Position numbers and translations under genes: made by a program. The notes beneath the pieces are model-generated. The model searched no databases. It had not been told where the DNA came from and saw only the letters and a program-made list of their open reading frames with translations. From a virus, in the IMG/VR virus record IMGVR_UViG_3300023202_000158, positions 1 to 37,636 of that record: 37,636 nucleotides of DNA. The stretch is one strand, 5' to 3'. How positions within the stretch are numbered: position 1 is the stretch's first letter; each line of letters opens with the position of its first letter. Shown here in pieces: positions 30,373 to 36,813 of the stretch.

Positions 30373-30840
30373 TCAGAGCCAGGTGGAACCGGCGTTCGGG
30401 CCGACCAGGTCGAGCAGCTCGCGCTCGGCCTTCGCGAGCGCGCGACCCTGGTCCACCTTCTGCGCCGCCTGCTCGGTGATGTAGCGGACCGCGTCCTGCT
30501 GCTTGGCGGTGAGATCCGCGAGGTCGCGACCGGCACGGAGCGCCTTGCGAGCGAGGTAGCCGGCGAGCTTGCAGCGGTCGGCCGCCTTCTTGTCGACGTT
30601 CGCCCAGGCGCGGTCGAGCAGGACCGGGTCCGCCATGAGCGCCGCCGCCGCCTCGGGGCAGTGCGTGTCCGCGAGCTCCTCGAGCAGGCAGCGGCGGTTC
30701 CAACCGGTAGTGAGCTCCCCGGCCGCCCAGCCGACCCAGCGGGCGACCTCCTCGGTCACCTCCGCCTCGGGGTACTGCGAGAGCGCCTCCTCGGGGGTCA
30801 GCAGCTCGTCCTCGTCGTCCCAGTGCATCGCGTCGGCCAT
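30373..30840 (-). CDS. Acidic helical protein, probably leaderless mRNA
   Basis: The 155-residue product is acidic at the N-terminus (HWDDEDELLTPEEALSQYPE) and helical throughout, with ADTHCPEAAAALMADP and DRCKLAGYLARKALRAGRDL segments. No catalytic motif. A promoter (GAGACA-N17-GATACA) ends six bases before the ATG and no Shine-Dalgarno site exists, so translation is probably leaderless. Confidence 0.6.
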   Translation of the reverse strand: MADAMHWDDEDELLTPEEALSQYPEAEVTEEVARWVGWAAGELTTGWNRRCLLEELADTHCPEAAAALMADPVLLDRAWANVDKKAADRCKLAGYLARKALRAGRDLADLTAKQQDAVRYITEQAAQKVDQGRALAKAERELLDLVGPNAGSTWL

Positions 30841-30846
30841 GAGCTA

Positions 30847-30875
30847 TGTATCACCTCACGGCGCGACGCTGTCTC
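30847..30875 (-). promoter_or_regulatory. Leaderless-type promoter GAGACA-N17-GATACA
   Basis: -35 at 30875-30870, -10 at 30852-30847, exactly six bases before ATG 30840. Nearly the same sequence stands before the gene at 35238. Confidence 0.6.
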
Positions 30876-30928
30876 CCCCTTTCACCAAACTCTGTTCAGA
30901 AAGGTGGGCGATGTAGGTCTGGTGGAGC

Positions 30929-31567
30929 TCAGTCCCAGTGCTCGTCGAGATAGACCTGGACCGAGCACCCGGTCCGCCGGACGACGAGGACCTCCCACGG
31001 CTCCGCGTGCCTGAGCAGGCGGTCCGCTTCGCTCTCGATTCGGTGGAAGGCATACGCGAGCTCGGCGCTCGTGCAGGCGCGCCACCGCCGACGTGACTCG
31101 CGGTAGCCCTTGCGGAGCCAGCCGCGCACCCGGGTCAGGTACTCGTCGACCTCGCGGTGGTCCTGCTCGTACTCGTCGACGAGCACCGACCGGGCGTCGC
31201 GGAGTGCGTGCGCGATCCAGTCCTCCACCTGCTCCCCGAGCGCGCGCGTGCCGCCGGGCGCGTGCAGGCCCTCGAGCCCACCGAACTCGGTCGCAAGGCG
31301 CGCGAGGTCCGGCGCGACGTTCTCGCCGGGGTCGAAGTGGGACTGTGTGAACTGGTGCCAGTAGCCGCCCTCCCCCCGGACGTACAGCGCCGCCCCGAGC
31401 GCGAGGAGCTCGTCCTCGACCGACCCGTCGTCGTTCGCGCGATGCTCGAGCAGGTCGTGTGCGACCCCCATCCCGTGGAGCGGTTCGTAGGTCGACGGCG
31501 CGCCCTCGAGGAGCCAGCCGTCGCACCCCTGTTCGGGGTGTTCGGTCTTGCGGAATCGGTACTCCAT
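30929..31567 (-). CDS. Accessory protein, function unknown
   Basis: The 212-residue product starts MEYRFRKTEHPEQGCDGW. Notable segments are AHDLLEHRANDDGSVEDELLA, YVRGEGGYWHQF and a long helical Arg-rich part (VDEYLTRVRGWLRKGYRESR). It ends CSVQVYLDEHWD. ATG 31567 was chosen since upstream residues in the frame belong to neighbouring genes. No recognised family. Confidence 0.55.
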   Translation of the reverse strand: MEYRFRKTEHPEQGCDGWLLEGAPSTYEPLHGMGVAHDLLEHRANDDGSVEDELLALGAALYVRGEGGYWHQFTQSHFDPGENVAPDLARLATEFGGLEGLHAPGGTRALGEQVEDWIAHALRDARSVLVDEYEQDHREVDEYLTRVRGWLRKGYRESRRRWRACTSAELAYAFHRIESEADRLLRHAEPWEVLVVRRTGCSVQVYLDEHWD

Positions 31568-31572
31568 CGCGT

Positions 31573-31794
31573 TCACATGCAGTCGTGACACGGTCGGTCG
31601 GCCGTGCAGACGTGGCCATCGACGGGACACCGGTACCCGCAGAAGTCGACCCCGCGTCGGGGGCGGTCGAGCGACTCGGTGGCGCAGATCGAGACCCCGT
31701 CGCCGGACCACACCACACGGGTGACCTTGGCCTCGCGGTAGACGCGGACCCTCTTCGCCGGACGGACCTCCGGCGGCGTTCCCTCCTTCTTCAC
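31573..31794 (-). CDS. Small Cys-rich protein
   Basis: The 73-residue product has a basic start (MKKEGTPPEVRPAKRVRVYR) and a C-terminal cysteine cluster (FCGYRCPVDGHVCTADRPC, then HDCM), likely one zinc site. GTG 31794 overlaps the preceding stop (GTGA). Function unknown. Confidence 0.55.
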   Translation of the reverse strand: MKKEGTPPEVRPAKRVRVYREAKVTRVVWSGDGVSICATESLDRPRRGVDFCGYRCPVDGHVCTADRPCHDCM

Positions 31795-31979
31795 GCCTTC
31801 TTCGCCCCCTTCTGCGTCGCCTTGATCCAGGCGTCGCGTGCGTTCGCTATCGCGAGAACGCGTTCGTTGAAAGGGAGATCTTCGGTGACCGTCGAGAGGA
31901 TCTCGATCGCGACCTTCTCGACGTCCGCCTCAGCGTCCTGTAGGGCCTGCGCCAGGTTCCGCGCGCGCTCCTGCGCCAC
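31791..31979 (-). CDS. Small helical protein
   Basis: The 62-residue product is a helical hairpin (ARNLAQALQDAEADVEKVAI; ERVLAIANARDAWIKATQ) beginning at GTG 31979. An open frame continues upstream to the previous stop but has no ATG or GTG. Function unknown. Confidence 0.5.
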   Translation of the reverse strand: MAQERARNLAQALQDAEADVEKVAIEILSTVTEDLPFNERVLAIANARDAWIKATQKGAKKA

Positions 31980-32027
31980 CTTCGCCTCGAGGAAGGGGAG
32001 AAGCGCCGCGGTGACGCGCTCGACGCC

Positions 32028-32234
32028 CTACAGGACGAGGTCGCGCGGGACGATCCGCTCCGCCTCGACGCTGACGGTCCAGAAGGCGTCCCCGTAGGAG
32101 TCGACGTCAAGGCGCGCGACGACCCGCTCGAGGTCGACCCCGAGCTTCTTGGCGACGAGGCGCTCCACCTCGTGGTCGTCGGTGCTGTCGAAGTCGTTGT
32201 CAAAGGTGAGGGTGAAGGTCTCGGTCTCGGCCAC
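32028..32234 (-). CDS. First gene of the leftward transcript at the regulatory switch
   Basis: The 68-residue acidic product (FTLTFDNDFDSTDDHEVERL, then VVARLDVDSYGDAFW) looks like a small alpha/beta protein. Translation starts at GTG 32234 behind GGAGG. It is transcribed divergently from the Xre-type gene by the TGGACA-N17-TACTGT promoter. Function unknown; the place would suit an early regulator or antirepressor. Confidence 0.55.
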   Translation of the reverse strand: MAETETFTLTFDNDFDSTDDHEVERLVAKKLGVDLERVVARLDVDSYGDAFWTVSVEAERIVPRDLVL

Positions 32235-32349
32235 GTTCTTGTCCTCCGGTAACTGGGGCGTGTTGCTCAGTAACAGTAACCAAACCGGTCGCCCTTGTCC
32301 AGCTTTTTAGCGCTAGCTTTCGTGATTTGGTGCTGTTAGGGTCAGTCTT
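32235..32349. promoter_or_regulatory. Divergent control region between early gene and Xre regulator
   Basis: The minus promoter is TGGACA (32301-32296), 17 nt, TACTGT (32278-32273). Three GTAAC boxes (32250-32254, 32270-32274, 32276-32280) cover the -10 and start area. Two small palindromes (AGCGCT, GCTAGC) lie at about 32309-32317. GTTAGG (32335-32340) and CCTAAC (32361-32366) form an inverted repeat across the Xre start codon. These are good operator candidates for autoregulation. Confidence 0.55.
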
Positions 32350-32616
32350 GTGCGACAGAACCTAACGTTTGGGGCTTGGCTGCGGGGCCGCCGCGCCGAG
32401 AAGGGACAGACCCAGGAGGAGGCGCGCGCCGAGGTCGGCGTCTCGAGGGCGAACTGGGCTCAGTGGGAAACTGAGGCACGGCTGCCGAAGAAGATCCGCG
32501 ACCTGACGCGGCTTTCTGCGTGGGCAGAGAACGTCACGGCGACGCAGCTCTTCGAGTTGGTGATCGCGGACCTCGACCGCCAGCCGGGCGTCGGCGAGAC
32601 GCCCGCCGCTTCGTAG
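32350..32616 (+). CDS. Xre/Cro-type helix-turn-helix regulator
   Basis: The 88-residue product has the Xre HTH pattern. FGAWLRGRRAEKGQTQEEAR forms helices 1-2 and VGVSRANWAQWETEARLPK the recognition helix and following turn. A short dimerisation tail follows. It begins at GTG 32350 with no ribosome binding site, like lambda cI from PRM, and is on the opposite strand to the rest. It probably binds the adjacent operators and controls the leftward transcript. Full-size phage repressors are longer, so it is Cro-like or a minimal repressor. Confidence 0.75.
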   Translation: MRQNLTFGAWLRGRRAEKGQTQEEARAEVGVSRANWAQWETEARLPKKIRDLTRLSAWAENVTATQLFELVIADLDRQPGVGETPAAS

Positions 32617-32716
32617 TCGCCCGGTGCCGTGGCGGCAGATAGACGACGCCTTCGACGTCCACCCGAAGGTCGAGTCGGTAGACGTGCGTCGGTTCGGTGT
32701 GGATGTGAACGCTCAT
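32534..32716 (-). CDS. 60-residue protein overlapping the Xre gene antisense
   Basis: The product begins MSVHIHTEPTHVYRLDLRVD and becomes strongly basic (RATTKRRASRRRPAGGR). It overlaps the 3' end of the Xre gene by 83 bases tail to tail. Support is its ATGA overlap with the upstream gene and a shared-leader ATG with GGAGA. If real, it constrains both strands. Confidence 0.5.
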   Translation of the reverse strand: MSVHIHTEPTHVYRLDLRVDVEGVVYLPPRHRATTKRRASRRRPAGGRGPRSPTRRAASP

Positions 32717-33030
32717 GTCTGGTCTCCAGTTGTGGTTCGCGTGATGGTCCACTCGGCCGCGGCACCGCCGCCGCCCGTGTAGCTCTGGCCAGGTTCGAGC
32801 GCGCGGATGGCGTCGACCTCCTCCGGGTCCAGGTCCTCGTTGACCGCGAGGAACTCCGCCAGGGTGAACGCGCCCTTCGGGTCGTCGGACAGCACGTAGC
32901 GGGCGGGCTCTCGCGGTTCGCGACATGCGTCGCCCTCGTTGCTCTCCCAGTCCACGGTCCCGCACTTCGAGCACCGGACGAACCGCTTGCCGGGGCCGTT
33001 GTAGAGCGTGCCGTTGCAGGTGGCGGTCAT
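32713..33030 (-). CDS. Small zinc-knuckle protein
   Basis: The 105-residue product begins MTATCNGTLYNGPGKRFVRC. It carries C-x(n)-C and CSKC cysteines in the first 25 residues, then an acidic part (VNEDLDPEEVDAIRALEPG) and a Gly-rich tail. ATG 33030 overlaps the preceding stop (ATGA). Unknown function. Confidence 0.55.
   Translation of the reverse strand: MTATCNGTLYNGPGKRFVRCSKCGTVDWESNEGDACREPREPARYVLSDDPKGAFTLAEFLAVNEDLDPEEVDAIRALEPGQSYTGGGGAAAEWTITRTTTGDQT
32717..32745 (-). promoter_or_regulatory. Shared leader element inside an upstream gene
   Basis: ACGCGAACCACAAC then TGGAGACC precedes ATG 32716. This copy lies within the coding end of the upstream gene, so the leader acts at translation rather than as a promoter. 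Confidence 0.45.
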
Positions 33031-33356
33031 CGCTCGTCGTCCTTCCACGGGTTGCGGCGGTACTCCTCCTCGAGCACGTCGACCCCACGCTTGGCGAGCG
33101 CCTCGGCCACCTTGAGCCCGAGCTGCTGGTCGATGACCTTGCCGACGCACCCCGCACAGAACCGGGCGTGGTTCCGCCCGCAGTTCTCGCAGCGGTTCGG
33201 TGCGTCGCTCGCGAGCACGGGGGTCGCGAGGTTCGCGCAGGACTGGCACACCGTCTGGCGGAGCGACCCCGCGAGCGTGAGCCGGAGCACGATCTTGCCC
33301 TTGCGGAAGTTCGCGCCGCACGAGGGGCAGGCGCGGGTCTTCTTGCGGCGCGCCAT
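33027..33356 (-). CDS. Multi-zinc-ribbon protein
   Basis: The 109-residue basic product holds four CxxC pairs: CPSC, CQSC, CENC and CAGC (about residues 10-70), i.e. two zinc ribbons, then a helical tail (KVAEALAKRGVDVLEEEYRR). It overlaps its neighbours by ATGA and TGATG. It may bind nucleic acid or the host polymerase; unproven. Confidence 0.65.
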   Translation of the reverse strand: MARRKKTRACPSCGANFRKGKIVLRLTLAGSLRQTVCQSCANLATPVLASDAPNRCENCGRNHARFCAGCVGKVIDQQLGLKVAEALAKRGVDVLEEEYRRNPWKDDER

Positions 33357-33775
33357 CACGCACCTCCCCAGGGGGACGGCGCGAGCGACTCGCGCACGAG
33401 CCGGTCGAAGTCGGAGAGGTTGCGGGCGCCGCTGGCCTGGATGAACCGGTTGAGCTCCTCGGTGAGCTCGCGGATCCGGACGTTGAGCTGCGCGCGCGCG
33501 GCGTAGCACCCGGGGTTCGACACCCGGCACCGCTCGAGCTCCTCGCGGATCGCGAGCACCCGGCGCGCGCGACACGGGCTCGACAGGAACAGGGCGCGCG
33601 CGACGGCGTCGGCGTCCTTGCGGTCCTGCTCGCAGGCGCCCTTGCAGTCCCCGGTCCCGCAGACACGGTCGCAGCGATCCGCGGTGCGCTCGGTGAACCG
33701 AGAGCAGCTCGGGACGGTTCCGAGCCCGTGCGTCGCTTCGGGGTGGTTGCAGTTCTGGCAGGTGGTGAGGGTCAT
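33356..33775 (-). CDS. Cys-rich helical protein
   Basis: The 139-residue product has an N-terminal cysteine cluster (CQNCNHPEATHG; CDRVCGTGDCKGAC) and a helical C-half (RVLAIREELERC; LNVRIRELTEELNRFIQ). Two more cysteines in the helix may pair. It carries the shared leader before its ATG. Function unknown. Confidence 0.6.
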   Translation of the reverse strand: MTLTTCQNCNHPEATHGLGTVPSCSRFTERTADRCDRVCGTGDCKGACEQDRKDADAVARALFLSSPCRARRVLAIREELERCRVSNPGCYAARAQLNVRIRELTEELNRFIQASGARNLSDFDRLVRESLAPSPWGGA

Positions 33776-33810
33776 CGGTGGTCTCCTGGGGTTGCTGGTT
33801 CGCGTTGTTT
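33776..33810 (-). promoter_or_regulatory. Shared leader element
   Basis: ACGCGAACCAGCAACC followed by CCAGGAGACC leads to ATG 33775. Confidence 0.55.
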
Positions 33811-34210
33811 ACTGGGACCCGAGCCGGAGGCAGGCGCCGCCGTTCCACGTCCGAACGTGGAGCCCGTGTCGTCCATCCTGGATCGCCTCGGCGATCCGCT
33901 TCGCCTCGGCCAGGTTCGCGCCGAGGATCCGGTGGTTGCAGTCCTCCACCCGGACCCACCCGTCGCGCACGGTCGCGCACGATGGCAGGTTGATACCGAG
34001 CGACGCGAGCGCCGCCACCTGCACATCGACGGTCGACCATCGCGTGGTGACCGTCGACCGACCGACGGCGAAGCGCCCGTCCCGATGCGTGACCGAGCGC
34101 GACCTTGCATGCCTGGTCACCCGGACCATGCCGCTCGCGTGCTGGTAGACCTTCCGGTCCCAGACGTTGGTGACCTTGGTCCAGCCGGTCGGGTTGGTCG
34201 CGTCGCTCAT
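33809..34210 (-). CDS. Accessory protein, probably leaderless mRNA
   Basis: The 133-residue product (MSDATNPTGWTKVTNVWDRK start) is beta-rich in its first half, with VYQHASGMVRVTRHARSRSV, and helical later (LGANLAEAKRIAEAIQDG). No family recognised. A strong promoter ends six bases before the ATG and there is no Shine-Dalgarno site. Confidence 0.6.
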   Translation of the reverse strand: MSDATNPTGWTKVTNVWDRKVYQHASGMVRVTRHARSRSVTHRDGRFAVGRSTVTTRWSTVDVQVAALASLGINLPSCATVRDGWVRVEDCNHRILGANLAEAKRIAEAIQDGRHGLHVRTWNGGACLRLGSQ

Positions 34211-34216
34211 GGGTCT

Positions 34217-34245
34217 GTTATCACCGTCCCCGTGGACCCTGTCAA
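34217..34245 (-). promoter_or_regulatory. Leaderless-type promoter TTGACA-N17-GATAAC
   Basis: -35 at 34245-34240, -10 at 34222-34217, six bases before ATG 34210. AAAGTTT lies 11 bases upstream of the -35. In the rest of the 164-base gap are hairpins at 34301-34315 (GCACCC-GCG-GGGTGC) and at 34344-34374, the second directly after the stop of the 149-residue gene and probably its terminator. Confidence 0.65.
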
Positions 34246-34374
34246 GCGCCCTCGGCAAACTTTGTGCGCGAGCCGTGCTCAACGCCTGGGCGGCGCTGTA
34301 GCACCCGCGGGGTGCAGGACGGCCGGAGGTCCCGCCCGCGCACGGTCGGCGCGACAGGCGGGCACCTGCGCGAC

Positions 34375-34824
34375 CTACGCGTCCCCCTCGTGCCAGGGTC
34401 CCCAGGTGCCCTCGCGGACGATGATCCGGGACGCCTCCTCGCGGGTGTACCGCCGGCACTCGGCGGGGTCGATCTGGCCGAGCCGGTAGTACGCGTCGCG
34501 GGGGACGGTCACGTCGACCGTCGGGTCGTGGACCATCGCGCCGACGTGCAGGACCACGAGGCCGGACGGGAGCTGCACGGGGAGCGGGCCGTCGTGCTCG
34601 AGCCAGGCGTGCCCGTACTTCCGGTGCGGGGGCACCTGGAGGGTCGGCCGCCCGTGGACCAGGAGCCACCCGTCCCACGCACGGTCGAACGGGTGCGTCA
34701 CCAGGTTGCCGGCCTGCACGTAGCAGTCGCCGCCTGCCTCGAGCCCGTGCTCCGCGACCCAGCACCCGGGAGCGTGCTCCCCAGACGACGGGCGCCCGCA
34801 CGCCTCGCAGGTGCCCTCACCCAC
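34375..34824 (-). CDS. Cys/His-containing accessory protein
   Basis: The 149-residue product begins at GTG 34824 with a CEACGRPSSGEHAPGC zinc knuckle, then a beta-rich part (WDGWLLVHGRPTLQVPPHRK; LVVLHVGAMVHDPTVDVTVP). It ends EGTWGPWHEGDA. It overlaps the preceding gene by 8 bases. No family recognised. Confidence 0.55.
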   Translation of the reverse strand: MGEGTCEACGRPSSGEHAPGCWVAEHGLEAGGDCYVQAGNLVTHPFDRAWDGWLLVHGRPTLQVPPHRKYGHAWLEHDGPLPVQLPSGLVVLHVGAMVHDPTVDVTVPRDAYYRLGQIDPAECRRYTREEASRIIVREGTWGPWHEGDA

Positions 34825-35086
34825 GGGGCAGCTCCGCGACCGGCCCGAACGCCGCGACCCAGTGCTCCGCGTCCACCGACTCCGCGACCGCCCGGCGGAG
34901 CGCGTCGTGCTGGTCGGCGGGCACGCCGTAGAGCTTGGCCGCCATCTCGGTCGCGAGCTCGATGAGCTGCTCGGTGGTGCCGTCGCGCTCGGCGTGCGCC
35001 AGGGCGACCACGAGAGCGAGCTTGCGCTGGTCGAAGGTGGGGGCCGGGACCTGGCTCGGGGTCGGGGTCGGGGTCGGGGTGTTCAC
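34817..35086 (-). CDS. Small helical protein with Thr/Pro start
   Basis: The 89-residue product begins at GTG 35086 (NTPTPTPTPSQVPAPTF). It has one helical domain (QRKLALVVALAHAERDG; QLIELATEMAAKLYGVP). The start is fixed by AGGAGG and the GTGA overlap with the 51-residue gene. Function unknown. Confidence 0.55.
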   Translation of the reverse strand: MNTPTPTPTPSQVPAPTFDQRKLALVVALAHAERDGTTEQLIELATEMAAKLYGVPADQHDALRRAVAESVDAEHWVAAFGPVAELPRG

Positions 35087-35238
35087 TTGCTCGCCTCCTT
35101 GACCAGCTCGCTCCACTCGGTCTGCGTGTAGTTCGCGCGATGACGCGCGCTGGCGATGGCGGCCCGGGGGTCGCCCTTGATCGCCTTGCGCAGGAGCGCG
35201 ATGAGGCGGGCTCGGTCGTTGCTGTTCGCGTTGCTCAT
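35083..35238 (-). CDS. 51-residue basic protein, probably leaderless mRNA
   Basis: The product (MSNANSNDRARLIALLRKAI start) is a small helical protein. Its SARHRANYTQTEWSELVKEA part resembles one helix-turn-helix-like pair. The promoter -10 ends six bases before the ATG and no ribosome binding site is visible. Confidence 0.55.
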   Translation of the reverse strand: MSNANSNDRARLIALLRKAIKGDPRAAIASARHRANYTQTEWSELVKEASK

Positions 35239-35244
35239 GTATTG

Positions 35245-35273
35245 TGTATCACATAGATCCCGCACGGTGTCTC
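35245..35273 (-). promoter_or_regulatory. Leaderless-type promoter GAGACA-N17-GATACA
   Basis: -35 at 35273-35268, -10 at 35250-35245, six bases before ATG 35238. The surrounding sequence resembles 30841-30900 over about 55 bases. Confidence 0.6.
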
Positions 35274-35293
35274 CACACTTCGGTCAACTCGGT

Positions 35294-35318
35294 GAAGAAA
35301 AGTAGGCGAGTGACCTAC
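35294..35318 (-). terminator. Terminator of the DUF3228 gene
   Basis: GTAGGT-CACTC-GCCTAC followed by TTTTCTTC on the minus strand makes a short hairpin with a U-rich tail. It overlaps the TAG stop codon of the DUF3228-type gene. Confidence 0.5.
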
Positions 35319-35860
35319 ACGTCCTCGGGCGCCGGGTGTGCGTGCGTCGCGGCGTACCAGACCGCCTGAGCCCACTGCTCCGGGGTGTAGGTCGCGGTGG
35401 TCCCACCCGGGAGGCCGAGCTGGTTCCGCGCCATCGCGACCGGGTCCATCGGCTCGGGCTCGACGGTCGGGCGCGCGTTGACCGAGACGATCTCCCAGTC
35501 CGCGTCGCCCGAGGCGTCCCCGTCCTCCGCGAGGGTGGCGTGCGAGTACAGCACCACGTCGACCGCCTGGGCGCGCGCCTGCGGTGCGTGAGCGCGCACC
35601 TGGACCACCGGGTCCTCCCCGGGCCGGCGCGGCTCGTAGGCGGCCGACAGGCGCACCCCAGGCTCGAGCGCGACCGAGCCCGACACGAAGCGGTCCGGGG
35701 GGACCGGCACCAGGACCACGCCGTCGCGATAGCCCGGCGCGCGATCGGCGAAGTGGTCCTGCACGAGCTGCACGAGCTCGCCCCAGGTGCCCTCGAAGTA
35801 GCTGAGCCCCGTGCCGCGCTGGTGCCGGCCCTGGGCGAACGGATGGATGTCGATCTGCAT
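35315..35860 (-). CDS. DUF3228 family protein
   Basis: The 181-residue product matches the DUF3228 pattern nearly end to end. Motifs are GTGLSYFEGTWGELVQLVQ near residue 16, PGYRDGVVLVPVPPDRFVSG, AYEPRRPGED, VDVVLYSHATLAED, WEIVSVNARP, EPMDPVAMARNQL and a C-terminal GGTTATYTPEQWAQAVWY. This family is known from bacterial genomes without an assigned biochemical role, and its presence in a phage is unusual. A GAAGGAG site precedes the ATG. Its position between two promoters suggests a gene with its own regulation. Confidence 0.75.
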   Translation of the reverse strand: MQIDIHPFAQGRHQRGTGLSYFEGTWGELVQLVQDHFADRAPGYRDGVVLVPVPPDRFVSGSVALEPGVRLSAAYEPRRPGEDPVVQVRAHAPQARAQAVDVVLYSHATLAEDGDASGDADWEIVSVNARPTVEPEPMDPVAMARNQLGLPGGTTATYTPEQWAQAVWYAATHAHPAPEDV

Positions 35861-35931
35861 GGGTACTCCTTCGACGGCTCAAGCCCGCCGATCTGACGAC
35901 CGACGGGCGAGCGCGCGTGGCTCGTGAGCAC

Positions 35932-36813
35932 CTACCGGCTGAACCGTGCGGGCGTGCCGGGGACGAGCCGGATGAGCCCCGCCTTGACCATCTTCCGGGC
36001 GTAGCGGTTGGTCGCACACTCGCTCTTGCCGATGGCGGCGGCGAGCTCGGCGACCGTGAGCGCGCCGACCCCGGCCGAGTGCAGGTGGGTCACGACCAGG
36101 TCGGCGGTGGTGCCCTTGCGCTTCGCGGGGGCGGCGGCGCGCGCCGCGACCTTGACCGGCGCCGGGGTGGCGACCGTGTCCTCCTGGCGGCGCGGCACCC
36201 GGCGCGGGGTGCAGGCGGAGCGAGGCGCCCAGGCACGCGCGCTCGCAGGCGCCTCGACGCGCTCGACGATGCGCAGGTGACCGCGGCAGGAGCGGCAGGA
36301 GTACGCCTTGGGGTTGCGGCGCAGGCGGGCGGCGCGGGTCGAGCCGATGATGTACTCGCGGCAGTCGCACTCGGTCCGGACCTGACCGCGCTTGAGCCCC
36401 GTGCGGTCCACGGTGTGACAGCGCGCGCCGGTCCCGCCCGCGAGGCGCATGAGCAGCTTCCACTCCGCGCCGTGCGCGCTGGCCCGCGGGAAGAGGTGCG
36501 AGCAGACGATGTGGCACATCTCGTGGATGGCGGTCTCGGTGCGCTCCGCCTCGTCCGCCCGCGGCCACAGCGGCGCGCTGAAACGCACCCGGCGCATGCC
36601 GTAGCAGGCGTCGCCCATCCGCGCGGTGAACCCGTTGCGGAACTGCGCGGTCACCCGGTCGCGAAGGTCGTCGACCCGGACCCCGTCGCGCGTCGGGTGG
36701 ATGGCACCGCGGTCCTGCGCCGCCTGGAGCAGCTCGACCGTCGTGCGCATCGTGCGGAGGATGCGGTCCAGCTCGGCGTCGAAGTCGAAGGTCTTGTCGG
36801 TGCGGTTGGTCAT
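35932..36813 (-). CDS. SprT-like metalloprotease with winged-helix-like C-terminus
   Basis: The 293-residue protein has the SprT/Spartan zinc-protease motif ETAIHEMCHIV (His97, Glu98, His101) with the third ligand in SAHGAEWKLL (His114). A zinc ribbon follows (ECDC at 149-151, CRSC at 173-176), as in SprT proteins that cleave DNA-crosslinked proteins. After a basic Ala/Pro linker, the last 60 residues (VAELAAAIGKSECATNRYAR) form a winged-helix-like domain shared with the 558-residue protein at 2430-4106. It carries the shared leader and control region B. DNA-protein crosslink repair or removal of host roadblocks is the likely role; not shown for phage members. Confidence 0.82.
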   Translation of the reverse strand: MTNRTDKTFDFDAELDRILRTMRTTVELLQAAQDRGAIHPTRDGVRVDDLRDRVTAQFRNGFTARMGDACYGMRRVRFSAPLWPRADEAERTETAIHEMCHIVCSHLFPRASAHGAEWKLLMRLAGGTGARCHTVDRTGLKRGQVRTECDCREYIIGSTRAARLRRNPKAYSCRSCRGHLRIVERVEAPASARAWAPRSACTPRRVPRRQEDTVATPAPVKVAARAAAPAKRKGTTADLVVTHLHSAGVGALTVAELAAAIGKSECATNRYARKMVKAGLIRLVPGTPARFSR

